The translations under genes and the position numbers were made by a program. From assembly GCF_019711195.1 (NCBI RefSeq), contig NZ_CP081299.1, positions 4,553,501 through 4,617,500 of the forward strand: a DNA stretch of 64,000 nucleotides, given 5' to 3'. The stretch is from Dyadobacter sp. NIV53. Its GTDB lineage: Bacteria; Bacteroidota; Bacteroidia; Cytophagales; Spirosomataceae. This document shows, in pieces, positions 17,377 to 26,421 of this stretch; position 1 is the first letter of the stretch, and every line of letters starts with the position of its first letter. Under the pieces are notes generated by a model. It had not been told where the DNA came from and did not search any database. It saw nothing but the letters and a program-made list of their open reading frames with translations.

Positions 17377-17437
17377 CTATTGTTGTTCGATTGAACATAA
17401 ATTGTTTACTATCGTATAGCTATTGTAAGCCCAGAAC

Positions 17438-18751
17438 ATGAAACGATTTTTTGAGACGATAAAACACATATTTTCAATAGAGGAGTTGAGGACACGTATT
17501 CTCAACACTCTTTTGTTTATAACGATATTCCGTTTAGGGTCGTATGTAGCTTTGCCTGGCGTCGAGCCGGACAATATGAATGTTTCTACTGAAGGCTTGT
17601 TAGGTCTGATCGATGTCTTTGTTGGTGGCTCTTTTAGTAAAGCCTCCATTTTTGCATTAGGCATCATGCCATATATTTCTGCATCGATTGCGATACAGCT
17701 TTTGACTATGGCATTGCCATATTTTCAAAAGATGCAGAAAGAGGGTGAATCAGGACGAAAGAAATTAAACCAGTTTACACGGGTGCTTACTATTGTTGTT
17801 ACACTTGTGCAGGGAACTGCTTATTTGAATACAATGGTTCCTGACGAAGCACTACTGGTTCCACGTAGCCTTTTTTCCATCTCGTCTGTATTTGTACTTA
17901 CAGCGGGTACCATGTTTTGTATGTGGTTGGGTGAGAGAATTACTGATAAGGGTATTGGAAATGGAATATCAATGCTTATTATGATTGGTATTGTTTCCCG
18001 TTTTCCGGGTGCTATTTATAAAGAATTTGTTTCCAGAGGCAGTGGCCAAATCCTATTGTTTGTAATTGAAATAGTAGCATTGTACTTTGTTATAATGGGT
18101 GCTGTAATGTTAACACAGGCTGTTCGCAGGATACCTATTCAATATGCAAAACAAGTTGTTGGTAACCGGGTAATGGGTGGACAGCGTCAGTATTTACCCT
18201 TGAAGCTTAATGCGGCTGGTGTAATGCCAATCATTTTTGCTCAGGCATTGATGTTCATTCCTTCATTGGGTGCTTCTTACTTTGCCGAAAAGAGTGACTT
18301 CGCTAGTGATGTTGCTACAATTTTTGCGAATTATACAACCTGGCAATACAATCTGTTATTTGCTGTATTAATTATAGTATTTACCTTTTTTTACACTGCT
18401 ATTTCGGTAAATCCGCAACAGATTGCAGATGATATGAAAAGAGGTGGTGGATTTATTCCGGGTGTAAAACCAGGACAGCAAACGTCAGAATATATTAGTT
18501 CTATTCTGGATCGTATCACCTTCCCAGGATCTTTGATGCTTGCTGTTGTTGCGACTTTACCTGCGTTTGCCAGCTTATTAGGAGTATCTACGGACTTTGC
18601 ACATTTCTTTGGAGGAACATCTTTACTTATTATGGTTGGTGTTGTTTTGGATACTTTACAACAAGTGGAAAGCTACTTGCTTATGCGTAGGTATGAAGGC
18701 TTAATGAAATCAGGACGCGTAAAAGGTAGAACAGAAAGTGTTGCTATCTAA
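17438..18751 (+). CDS. secY: Preprotein translocase subunit SecY
   Basis: Channel protein of the Sec translocon, 437 residues with about ten membrane segments. LGIMPYISASIAIQLL near residue 77 and the C-terminal MRRYEGLMKSGRVKGR match the family. The cytoplasmic loop before it reads KKLNQFTRVLTI. It sits between rplO and map as in most spc operons. Ten bases separate it from map, with AAGGAAG just before the map start. Confidence 0.98.
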   Translation: MKRFFETIKHIFSIEELRTRILNTLLFITIFRLGSYVALPGVEPDNMNVSTEGLLGLIDVFVGGSFSKASIFALGIMPYISASIAIQLLTMALPYFQKMQKEGESGRKKLNQFTRVLTIVVTLVQGTAYLNTMVPDEALLVPRSLFSISSVFVLTAGTMFCMWLGERITDKGIGNGISMLIMIGIVSRFPGAIYKEFVSRGSGQILLFVIEIVALYFVIMGAVMLTQAVRRIPIQYAKQVVGNRVMGGQRQYLPLKLNAAGVMPIIFAQALMFIPSLGASYFAEKSDFASDVATIFANYTTWQYNLLFAVLIIVFTFFYTAISVNPQQIADDMKRGGGFIPGVKPGQQTSEYISSILDRITFPGSLMLAVVATLPAFASLLGVSTDFAHFFGGTSLLIMVGVVLDTLQQVESYLLMRRYEGLMKSGRVKGRTESVAI

Positions 18752-18760
18752 AAGGAAGTA

Positions 18761-19558
18761 ATGATTTATTTGAAAACCGAAGAGGAGATAGAACTCATCA
18801 AGATAAGCGCCCAGGTATTGGGAAAAGCGCATGCAGAGGTAGCTCTTTGGGTTAAGCCAGGAGTTACAACCATGAAGCTGGATGCAATTGCTGAGGAATA
18901 CATAAGAGATAATGGTGGAATTCCTTCTTTTAAAGGATTTAATAATTTTCCTTCTTCACTTTGTATATCCGTTAATGAAGTGGTAGTACATGGTTTTCCA
19001 AGTAACTATGTATTGAAAGACGGAGATATTGTGTCGATTGACTGTGGTGTAAAACTGAATGGCTTTCATAGTGACAGTGCTTACACTTATCCAATCGGAG
19101 AAGTATCTAAGGAAGTAAAAGATCTTTTAACAGCTACAAAAAGGTCATTATACCGTGGTATTGATCAGGCAGTGGATGGATTGAGAATTGGTGATATTGG
19201 TCATGCAGTTCAAAGTTATGTTGAAGAACGGGGTTACACAGTTGTGAGAGAGCTTGTAGGTCATGGCGTAGGTAGAAACTTGCATGAAAGTCCGGAAGTT
19301 CCTAATTATGGTAAAAAAGGTAAGGGAATTAAATTGAAAGAGGGTATGGTAATAGCTATCGAACCAATGATCAATTTAGGAACCAAGTCTGTGATGCAGG
19401 AGCGTGATGGATGGACGATCCGGACAAGTGACCGGAAATATTCAGCTCATTTTGAGCACACAGTTGTTGTTCGTAAGGGAAAGGCCGAAATTCTGACTAC
19501 CTTCGACTATATTGAAAAAGTAACGGCCAATACCAGTCTTATGGTAGAAGTAAAGTAA
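18761..19558 (+). CDS. map: Methionine aminopeptidase, type I
   Basis: Removes the initiator Met from new proteins. 265 residues with all five metal ligands visible in order: Asp in SIDCGV, Asp in FHSDSA, His in VGHGVGR, Glu in AIEPM and Glu in AHFEHT. There is no N-terminal zinc-finger extension. It is co-transcribed with secY and infA. Confidence 0.98.
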   Translation: MIYLKTEEEIELIKISAQVLGKAHAEVALWVKPGVTTMKLDAIAEEYIRDNGGIPSFKGFNNFPSSLCISVNEVVVHGFPSNYVLKDGDIVSIDCGVKLNGFHSDSAYTYPIGEVSKEVKDLLTATKRSLYRGIDQAVDGLRIGDIGHAVQSYVEERGYTVVRELVGHGVGRNLHESPEVPNYGKKGKGIKLKEGMVIAIEPMINLGTKSVMQERDGWTIRTSDRKYSAHFEHTVVVRKGKAEILTTFDYIEKVTANTSLMVEVK

Positions 19559-19570
19559 TAAACGCTACGA

Positions 19571-19789
19571 ATGGCAAAACAAGCATCGATTGAACAAGAC
19601 GGAGTAATTTTAGAGGCACTTTCTAATGCTATGTTTCGTGTTGTTTTAGAAAATAAGCATGAAGTGATTGCTCATATTTCAGGAAAAATGAGAATGCATT
19701 ATATAAAAATATTACCGGGCGACCGTGTTAAGTTGGAAATGTCTCCTTACGACTTATCAAAGGCAAGAATTACTTACCGGTACAAATAG
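19571..19789 (+). CDS. infA: Translation initiation factor IF-1
   Basis: 72-residue OB-fold factor that occupies the A site during initiation. It has VILEALSNAMFRVVLEN, HISGKMRMHYIKILPGD and LSKARITYRYK. Usual length and position between map and rpmJ. Confidence 0.98.
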   Translation: MAKQASIEQDGVILEALSNAMFRVVLENKHEVIAHISGKMRMHYIKILPGDRVKLEMSPYDLSKARITYRYK

Positions 19790-19830
19790 GGAGAAGACCA
19801 CCTGAATATTAACAATAAGAAAAATTCGAG

Positions 19831-19947
19831 ATGAAAGTCAAAGCATCAGTAAAGAAGCGCAGTGTAGACTGCAAAGTTATACGCCGAAAGGGGAAGGTAT
19901 ATGTAATTAACAAGAAGAACCCACGGTATAAACAAAGACAAGGTTAA
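19831..19947 (+). CDS. rpmJ: 50S ribosomal protein L36, zinc-free type
   Basis: A short gene of 38 residues: MKVKASVKKRSVDCKVI at the start and ending NPRYKQRQG. The family's zinc ligands are C11, C14, C27 and H33 in E. coli. Here only C14 is kept; the others are Ser, Asn and Tyr, so it should not bind zinc. It lies 41 bases after infA and 5 bases before rpsM. Confidence 0.95.
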   Translation: MKVKASVKKRSVDCKVIRRKGKVYVINKKNPRYKQRQG

Positions 19948-19952
19948 TCATT

Positions 19953-20330
19953 ATGGCACGTATTTCAGGAGTAGATATTCCCGACCGTAAAAGAGGCGAG
20001 ATCTCACTAACTTACATTTTTGGAATTGGTCGCAGTTCAGCGAAAAAAATTCTTAGTAAAGCTGGTGTGGATGTTGACAAAAAAGTAATTGATTGGACTG
20101 ATGATGAGTCTGGTGCAGTTCGTGCGGTTATTTCGGGTGAATATAAAGTAGAAGGCGCACTTAAGTCAGAAGTTCAATTAAGCATCAAACGCTTAATGGA
20201 CATTGCTTGTTATCGGGGTCTTCGTCATCGTAAGGGATTGCCATTGCGTGGACAAAGAACGAAAAATAACTCTCGTACTCGTAAGGGTAAACGCAAAACT
20301 ATCGCGAACAAGAAAAAGGCTACTAAATAA
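19953..20330 (+). CDS. rpsM: 30S ribosomal protein S13 (uS13)
   Basis: Head protein contacting the P-site tRNA and the large subunit. 125 residues: ARISGVDIPDRKRGEISLTYIFGIG in two segments and RGLRHRKGLPLRGQRTKNN near the end. The basic tail ends KKKATK. Confidence 0.98.
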   Translation: MARISGVDIPDRKRGEISLTYIFGIGRSSAKKILSKAGVDVDKKVIDWTDDESGAVRAVISGEYKVEGALKSEVQLSIKRLMDIACYRGLRHRKGLPLRGQRTKNNSRTRKGKRKTIANKKKATK

Positions 20331-20373
20331 ACAATGAGAAGTGGGTTTAAGCCCATAACTTATGTAACGAGCA

Positions 20374-20769
20374 ATGGCACAAAATAAAAGAAAAGATAAA
20401 GCAAAAAAGAGAGTAGTAGTGGTGGAATCTGTTGGTCAGGTTCACATTAAAGCTTCTTTCAATAATATAATTATCTCTATTACTAACAGTAATGGTCAGG
20501 TAATATCATGGGGATCTGCCGGTAAAATGGGTTTTCGTGGTTCTAAAAAGAATACACCGTACGCAGCTCAGACTGCTGCCCAGGGTGCTGCACAGGTAGC
20601 ATTTGATTTGGGTATGCGCAAAGCTGAGGTTTTTGTAAAAGGACCTGGTTCGGGACGTGAGTCTGCAATCCGTACTATACAAAATGCGGGTATTGAGGTC
20701 ACTACTATTCGTGATATTACTCCGCTTCCACACAACGGATGTCGCCCTCCAAAGCGTCGCAGAGTATAG
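20374..20769 (+). CDS. rpsK: 30S ribosomal protein S11 (uS11)
   Basis: Platform protein, 131 residues. It has GQVHIKASFNNIIISITN, GQVISWGSAGKMGFRGSKK and the C-terminal PHNGCRPPKRRRV. Normal length. Confidence 0.98.
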   Translation: MAQNKRKDKAKKRVVVVESVGQVHIKASFNNIIISITNSNGQVISWGSAGKMGFRGSKKNTPYAAQTAAQGAAQVAFDLGMRKAEVFVKGPGSGRESAIRTIQNAGIEVTTIRDITPLPHNGCRPPKRRRV

Positions 20770-20860
20770 TTTCAAGTCAATATTAATATTGCCCATTCGT
20801 AATTTGGACACTGGGGTTACTGAATGGTTTTCTAATTTTTTCGCAAACAAATAGTTTTTA

Positions 20861-21466
20861 ATGGCACGTTACACAGGTCCCAAATCAAAGATTGCAAGAC
20901 GTTACGGAGAACCCATCATGGGCCCGAGCAAAGCGCTTGCTAAGAAAAATTACCCTCCAGGAGTTCATGGAAAGGGTCGCCGTTCCAAAAAATCGGAATA
21001 TGCTTTACAATTAATGGAAAAGCAGAAGGTTAAATTTATTTATGGTATTCTTGAAAGACAATTTCGTAATTTATTCGAGAAAGCGTCTGTTAAAGACGGT
21101 ATTACCGGAGAAAATTTACTTAAATATTGTGAGGCGCGTTTGGATAACACAGTTTATCGCTTAGGAATTGCTCCTACGAGACGTGCTGCCCGTCAGTTGG
21201 TATCTCACAAACACATTCTGGTTGATGGTGAAATTGTTAATATTCCATCATACTCATTGCGTCCTGGTCAGGTTGTGACTGTACGTGAAAAATCCAGATC
21301 ACTGGAAGCTATTACTGATAGTCTGGCTGGTCACAGTACCAAAGGATTCAGTTGGTTGGAATGGGATGTTCAGCAATTAACTGGGAAATTTGTAACTTTC
21401 CCGGACCGCGAATCTATACCTGAAAACATCAACGAGCAACTTATCGTTGAATTGTATTCTAAATAA
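20861..21466 (+). CDS. rpsD: 30S ribosomal protein S4 (uS4)
   Basis: Primary 16S-binding protein with an S4 RNA-binding domain. 201 residues. The N-terminus (ARYTGPKSKIARRYGEP) lacks the CxxC zinc knuckle found in some lineages. YRLGIAPTRRAARQLVSHKHILVDG is the S4 domain signature. Followed by rpoA after 125 bases. Confidence 0.98.
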   Translation: MARYTGPKSKIARRYGEPIMGPSKALAKKNYPPGVHGKGRRSKKSEYALQLMEKQKVKFIYGILERQFRNLFEKASVKDGITGENLLKYCEARLDNTVYRLGIAPTRRAARQLVSHKHILVDGEIVNIPSYSLRPGQVVTVREKSRSLEAITDSLAGHSTKGFSWLEWDVQQLTGKFVTFPDRESIPENINEQLIVELYSK

Positions 21467-21524
21467 TTTCTTCATTAAGAGCACGTCTTGGTTTACAAGG
21501 GGTGCTTTAGCTGGAAACAGCAAT

Positions 21525-21538
21525 TTTGCGATCGCAAA
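21525..21538. repeat. 14-bp palindrome in the rpsD-rpoA gap
   Basis: TTTGCGATCGCAAA is a perfect palindrome, 53 bases before the rpoA start. It could be an operator or a methylation site. No T-tract follows, so it is not a terminator. Confidence 0.4.
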
Positions 21539-21575
21539 GGTAACGGTAGCGTGATCAACTATCATTTACTACTAT

Positions 21576-21583
21576 AAAAGGAG
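21576..21583 (+). promoter_or_regulatory. Clear Shine-Dalgarno sequence of rpoA
   Basis: AAAAGGAG ends 8 bases before the rpoA ATG (21592). Such strong Shine-Dalgarno sequences are uncommon in Bacteroidota and rare in this window, and this one fixes the start. Confidence 0.55.
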
Positions 21584-21591
21584 CAAGGACT

Positions 21592-22581
21592 ATGTCAATA
21601 TTAGCTTTCCAAATGCCTGATAAGGTCGTCATGGAAAAAGCAGATGACTTTCACGGGTTGTTTGAGTTTAAGCCTTTAGAGAAAGGATACGGCGTAACAA
21701 TTGGTAATGCGTTACGTAGAATTCTCCTTTCATCTTTAGAAGGTTACGCCATTACGAGTGTGAAGTTCCCAGGTGTTCTTCACGAATTTTCTTCTATCGA
21801 AGGTATAGTTGAGGATGTAACTGAAATCATCCTGAACCTGAAAATGGTTCGTTTTAAAAAGGTTACGGATTTAAACGAAAGCAGAATCGTTGTAAACCTT
21901 AAAAATGTATCGGTTATTACTGCCGGAGACATTGGTAAGTTTACGAGTGCTTTTGAGGTTTTAAATCCTGATCAGGTTATTTGTCATATTGATGACAACA
22001 AGGAGTTCGAGATGGAACTTCTATTGGATAAGGGAAGAGGATACGTTCCTGCTGACGAACCAAGAGCAAACGAGTTGCCTTTCGGATATATCGCAGTAGA
22101 TTCTATCTACACGCCTATTAAAAACGTAAAATACAGCGTTGAAAACACGCGGGTTGAACAACGTACAGACTACGAACGTTTGTTGATCGATATTCAGACT
22201 GACGGATCTATTCATCCGGAAGATGCGTTGAAAGGTGCAGCAAATATTTTGATTCAACACTTTATGCTATTCTCGGATCAGACTATGACGTTTGAAAAAC
22301 AGAAAGCTGAAGAAGACAATCAGGTTGATGAAGAAATGTTACGTATGAGGAAATTACTCAAAACGTCACTTTCTGAACTTGACTTATCTGTACGTGCTTA
22401 TAACTGTTTGAAGTCTGCTGATGTTAAATCATTGGGAGATTTAGTAAGGCTGGAAATTTCTGATATGATGAAATTCCGTAACTTTGGTAAAAAGTCTTTG
22501 ACAGAGTTGGAACAGCTTGTTGCTGACAAACAACTTGTATTTGGAATGGATGTTGCCAAATATCGTTTAGACGAAGACTGA
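21592..22581 (+). CDS. rpoA: RNA polymerase alpha subunit
   Basis: Assembles the core polymerase and carries the C-terminal domain contacted by activators. 329 residues. The N-terminal domain shows FEFKPLEKGYGVTIGNALRRILLSSLEG in two segments. The linker leads to the alpha-CTD (LDLSVRAYNCLKSADVKSLGDLV, FRNFGKKSLTELE). Usual length. It is followed by rplQ after 77 bases. Confidence 0.98.
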   Translation: MSILAFQMPDKVVMEKADDFHGLFEFKPLEKGYGVTIGNALRRILLSSLEGYAITSVKFPGVLHEFSSIEGIVEDVTEIILNLKMVRFKKVTDLNESRIVVNLKNVSVITAGDIGKFTSAFEVLNPDQVICHIDDNKEFEMELLLDKGRGYVPADEPRANELPFGYIAVDSIYTPIKNVKYSVENTRVEQRTDYERLLIDIQTDGSIHPEDALKGAANILIQHFMLFSDQTMTFEKQKAEEDNQVDEEMLRMRKLLKTSLSELDLSVRAYNCLKSADVKSLGDLVRLEISDMMKFRNFGKKSLTELEQLVADKQLVFGMDVAKYRLDED

Positions 22582-22658
22582 TTTTAAGTATTCAATAATA
22601 AGTATGTATTCTAGTAGCGCGCGTTTGACGCAGCTCGAAGCAACTAAACAAAACAATA

Positions 22659-23225
22659 ATGAGACACGGAAAGAAAGATAATCACTTAGGAAGAACGGCA
22701 TCTCACCGTAAGGCGATGTTGTCAAATATGGCTTCTTCATTGATTATTCACAAGAGAATTGAAACCACTACGGCAAAAGCGAAAGAACTTAGAAAGTATG
22801 TTGAGCCTTTGTTAACACGTGCAAAGGAAGATACTACCCACAACAGACGTATTGCATTTTCTTATCTTAACGATAAAGAATCTACAAAAGAACTTTTTGG
22901 GATCGTTTCTGACAAAATTGCTGATCGTCCAGGTGGTTATACCCGTATTATTAAATTAGGTATCAGACTTGGGGATGCTGCTGAAATGGCAATGATAGAG
23001 TTAGTTGATTTCAACGATGCGCTATTATTGGCTAATGCTGATAAACCTGCAAAAACACGTCGTAGTAGACGAGGTGGCAAAAAGGCAGATGGCTCAGATG
23101 CAGCACCGGAAGTTGCGGTAGCTAAAAAAGCTGATTTCCCAATCGTAGCAGAATCTGAACCTTCTGATGAAGCACCAGCTGCTGATTCTGATAGTGAAAC
23201 TTCGAAAGATGATAAAGGCGAATAA
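22659..23225 (+). CDS. rplQ: 50S ribosomal protein L17 (bL17) with acidic tail
   Basis: MRHGKKDNHLGRTASHRKAML and the GYTRIIKLGIRLGDAAEMA region are the bL17 core, about 120 residues. The protein is 188 residues. The extra tail begins with a basic patch (KTRRSRRGGKK) and ends in an Ala/Glu/Asp/Ser-rich acidic stretch (DSDSETSKDDKGE). Such tails are seen in other Bacteroidota L17 proteins, as I recall. A terminator follows. Confidence 0.97.
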   Translation: MRHGKKDNHLGRTASHRKAMLSNMASSLIIHKRIETTTAKAKELRKYVEPLLTRAKEDTTHNRRIAFSYLNDKESTKELFGIVSDKIADRPGGYTRIIKLGIRLGDAAEMAMIELVDFNDALLLANADKPAKTRRSRRGGKKADGSDAAPEVAVAKKADFPIVAESEPSDEAPAADSDSETSKDDKGE

Positions 23226-23260
23226 AATAATGCTTCGGGTTATAAAATCTTTTTAGTAAG

Positions 23261-23292
23261 AGGGTTAAACGTTTTTCGTTTAACCCTTTTTT
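23261..23292 (+). terminator. Terminator of the ribosomal operon
   Basis: The 11-bp stem AGGGTTAAACG/CGTTTAACCCT with a T5 loop is followed by six T, 36 bases after the rplQ stop. Confidence 0.9.
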
Positions 23293-23378
23293 ATGAACGA
23301 AATTACAATTTTAAGGTTTACAATATAGACTTATTTAAAAGCAGGTTACTTAGTATCCGAAAATCGATTTAACCATAT

Positions 23379-24481
23379 ATGAATCAAAAAAAGAAGCTTT
23401 ATTATTGCTGGAAGATGGAACGGCGTATAGAGGATTGGCTTTGGGAATTAATGGCACAACGGGTGGTGAAATTTGTTTCAATACCGGAATGACGGGTTAT
23501 CAGGAAATTTATACTGACCCATCCTATTTTGGTCAGATTATTGTAAATACCAATGCTCACATTGGGAACTACGGGGTTCAATTAGACGATGAAGAAGAAT
23601 CCGCTTCTGTCAAGATCAGAGGAATGGTTTGTAATACATTTTCAAATATATATTCAAGGCATACTGCGGATTTTTCATTGCAGGAATATTTTGAGCGTGC
23701 AAATATTGTAGGAGTAAGTAATGTGGATACGCGCCATCTTGTTCGCCACGTTCGTCAGAAGGGTGTAATGAATGCAATTATCTCTTCGGAGGTTCTGGAT
23801 GAAACAGAATTGATGACTGAGCTTCAAAAAATACCATCTATGGATGGTTTGGAATTGTCGTCTCAGGTAACAACGAGTGAAGCTTATTATGTAGGTGAAG
23901 AATCGCAAAGCACCTGGCGTGTGGCTGTAATGGATTACGGTATTAAGAAAAGTATTCTTAAAAATCTTACGTCTCGTGGCTGTTACTGCAAAGTTTTCCC
24001 CGCAAAGACATCTTTCGAAGATGTGATGAAGTGGCAGCCGGATGGGTTTTTTATTTCCAATGGACCCGGAGATCCTGCTGCAATGACTTACGCAGTTGAT
24101 AATGTGAACCAAATGGTTCTTACGGGGAAACCGTTATTTGGAATATGCCTTGGACATCAGCTTTTAGCACTTTCCAGCGGTATAAACACCTATAAAATGC
24201 ATAACGGACATAGGGGACTAAACCATCCTGTGAAGAATGTCATTTCAGGATTTTGTGAAGTTACCTCTCAAAATCATGGATTTGCTGTTAACCCCGATGA
24301 AATTGAAAATCATCCGGACGTAGAAATTACACATGTAAATCTGAATGATAAAACTATTGAGGGAATTCGCAGGAAAGATTATCCGGCATTTTCAGTTCAA
24401 TATCACCCGGAGGCTTCACCAGGGCCGCATGATTCACATTATTTGTTTGATGAATTTACTGGGTTGCTTTCAGGCAACTAA
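23379..24481 (+). CDS. carA: Carbamoyl-phosphate synthase small subunit, one-base frameshift near the start
   Basis: Glutaminase subunit that feeds ammonia to CarB for arginine and pyrimidine synthesis. The frame from TTG 23405 starts at LEDGTAYRGLALG. The N-terminal domain is present, then a class-I glutamine amidotransferase with the nucleophile Cys in FGICLGHQLL and the His/Glu pair in YHPEASPGPHD. The natural start is ATG 23379 (MNQKKEALLL), but A7 at 23386-23392 puts it out of frame; A8 restores a 367-residue protein of normal length. An in-frame TTG start at 23405 is a poor alternative because it drops the conserved first residues. carB is not in the window. Confidence 0.92.
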
Positions 24482-24493
24482 AATCAGAGGGAA

Positions 24494-24523
24494 AAAATCC
24501 ACGGTTTATAGCCGTGGATTTTT
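24494..24523 (+). terminator. Terminator after carA
   Basis: The 11-bp stem AAAATCCACGG/CCGTGGATTTT has a 7-nt loop and ends in a T run. The following gap to eno (24524-24732) has no gene; TTATTTTG at 24682-24689 is a one-mismatch -7 box without a clear -33 box. Confidence 0.85.
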
Positions 24524-24732
24524 CATGTCTACTGTAATTTTATATTGATTAGAGAATTTTACTGGATTTAACTCTTCAGTAAATCTTTTTTTCTGATAAT
24601 TAACTCATCGCGATATTGTTTTTAAAGACGTTAAATTTATGTTAAAATGAATTGTCGCTTATGGATGACAATTTTTTTGTGTTATTTTGTACCGTTAACA
24701 TATTCCATTTCTAATCAAAACCCAAGCTGCAA

Positions 24733-26004
24733 ATGAGTACGATTCAGTCAGTACATGCAAGACAAATTCTGGATTCACGGGGAAACCCAACAGTAGAAGT
24801 AGATATACGCACCGAAAATGGTTATCTGGGACGTGCTGCTGTACCTTCTGGTGCATCAACAGGTAAGCATGAAGCAGTAGAACTTCGCGATGACGACAAA
24901 AGTGTATATGTTGGAAAAGGGGTTTTGAAAGCTGTTGAGAATGTAAATGACATTATTTTTCCTGAGTTAATAGGATGTTCCGTATTCGAGCAAAATCTTA
25001 TTGACAAAATCATGCTGGAATTGGATGGCACTCCTAACAAAAGCAAATTGGGAGCTAATGCAATTCTTGGCGTTTCACTGGCTGCGGCAAAAGCTGCGGC
25101 TCAGGAAGCTAATCTTCCATTGTATCGTTACATTGGTGGAGTAAGTGCAAATACACTTCCGGTACCCATGATGAATATCCTGAACGGCGGTAGCCATGCA
25201 GATAATTCAATCGATTTCCAGGAATTCATGATTTTGCCTGCGAAAGCGGATACTTTCTCTGAATCTTTGAGAATGGGAGTAGAAGTGTTTCATACCTTGA
25301 AAACGGTATTGAAAAGTAAGGGATATTCTACTAACGTTGGTGACGAAGGTGGTTTTGCTCCAAATATTAAATCCAATGAAGAAGCAATTGAGATAGTAAT
25401 TCAGGCAATTGAAAAAGCAGGTTACAAACCTGGTGAAGATATTTTCATTGCAATGGATGCAGCGGTTTCCGAATTCTATGAAAACGGATTATACCATTTC
25501 AAAAAATCAGATGGCCGTAAACTGACTTCTGATGAGATGGCTGATTACTGGACACAATGGGTTGCTAAATATCCGATCATTTCAATCGAAGATGGTATGG
25601 ACGAAGATGACTGGGCAGGTTGGAAAACTCTGACAGAATCTGTTGGAAGCAAATGTCAGCTTGTTGGAGATGATTTGTTTGTAACAAATGTAACACGTTT
25701 ACAGCAAGGTATAGAATCTCAGATCGCTAATGCTATTCTTGTTAAGGTGAATCAGATCGGAACATTGTCAGAAACAATTGATACTGTTAACCTTGCTAAA
25801 AGAAACAGCTATAAAACAATTATGTCTCACCGTTCTGGTGAAACCGAGGATTCTACTATCGCTGATTTGGCTGTGGCATTAAATACCGGTCAGATAAAAA
25901 CTGGGTCTGCTTCTCGTTCTGATCGGATGGCTAAATACAATCAGCTGCTTCGTATTGAAGAAGAATTGGGAGAAAGTGCTTACTTTCCAGGATTGAAATT
26001 TTAA
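24733..26004 (+). CDS. eno: Enolase
   Basis: Glycolytic enzyme converting 2-phosphoglycerate to phosphoenolpyruvate. 423 residues. It has ARQILDSRGNPTVEVD, the mobile loop GASTGKHEAVELRD, SHADNSIDFQEFMI, the metal ligands in IAMDAA, SIEDGMDEDD and LVGDDLFVT, and the catalytic segment MSHRSGETEDSTIADLAV. Complete and typical. Confidence 0.98.
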   Translation: MSTIQSVHARQILDSRGNPTVEVDIRTENGYLGRAAVPSGASTGKHEAVELRDDDKSVYVGKGVLKAVENVNDIIFPELIGCSVFEQNLIDKIMLELDGTPNKSKLGANAILGVSLAAAKAAAQEANLPLYRYIGGVSANTLPVPMMNILNGGSHADNSIDFQEFMILPAKADTFSESLRMGVEVFHTLKTVLKSKGYSTNVGDEGGFAPNIKSNEEAIEIVIQAIEKAGYKPGEDIFIAMDAAVSEFYENGLYHFKKSDGRKLTSDEMADYWTQWVAKYPIISIEDGMDEDDWAGWKTLTESVGSKCQLVGDDLFVTNVTRLQQGIESQIANAILVKVNQIGTLSETIDTVNLAKRNSYKTIMSHRSGETEDSTIADLAVALNTGQIKTGSASRSDRMAKYNQLLRIEEELGESAYFPGLKF

Positions 26005-26017
26005 AAAACAATAATGC

Positions 26018-26045
26018 AACCGGGGCTTTTAGCTCCGGTTTTTTT
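26018..26045 (+). terminator. Terminator after eno
   Basis: AACCGG and CCGGTT pair around an inner GCT/AGC, followed by a run of T to 26045. It lies inside the longer open frame from 26014, which argues for the later start (26056) of the next gene. Confidence 0.8.
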
Positions 26046-26055
26046 GCTTCAAAGC

Positions 26056-26391
26056 ATGTTAGATTTTAAAAATCATTGGGCTCTAAAGCCACTTCGTAAT
26101 TTTTACACCGCAACATTAGTGGCTTGGTTAGTCTGGGTTCTTGTACTGGATAATAACAATCTTAAAGTGGTTGTAATTAACAGAATGAAGATGAAGGAAC
26201 TTGAAAAGGAGAAAAGCGTTCTTGCTGAGAAAATTCAGCAGGTTAAAAAGGAGCGCAATGAAGTATTTGGTAATCCTAAAATGCTGGAAAAGTGGGCTAG
26301 GGAAAAATTCATGATGAGACGTCCTAAAGAAGATGTTTATGTGATAGTGGATGAAAATAACAAACCCGTAGAAAGTATAGAAGAACAATAA
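26056..26391 (+). CDS. DivIC/FtsB-like septum formation protein
   Basis: 111 residues. After LDFKNHWALKPLRNFY comes one membrane segment (LVAWLVWVLVL), then a coiled coil (KMKELEKEKSVLAEKIQQVKKE) and the FtsB/DivIC C-terminal pattern ending with LEKWAREKFMMRRPKEDVYVI (two segments). These proteins link FtsQ and FtsL in the divisome. The position after eno is the same as for ftsB in many bacteria, which supports the call. The first methionine at 26014 is rejected because the eno terminator lies there. Confidence 0.85.
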   Translation: MLDFKNHWALKPLRNFYTATLVAWLVWVLVLDNNNLKVVVINRMKMKELEKEKSVLAEKIQQVKKERNEVFGNPKMLEKWAREKFMMRRPKEDVYVIVDENNKPVESIEEQ

Positions 26392-26421
26392 TTTAGATAG
26401 ATACCAGGATAAATACACCAT

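Noticed and set aside
21525..21548. Minus-strand TACCTTTG next to the palindrome before rpoA, as an antisense promoter
   Set aside because: The -7 box is exact, but no -33 box occurs at 17-21 nt, and there is no gene on that strand.
26014..26055. Longer N-terminus for the DivIC-like protein
   Set aside because: The segment coincides with the eno terminator hairpin and its T-tract, so it is not part of the coding region.
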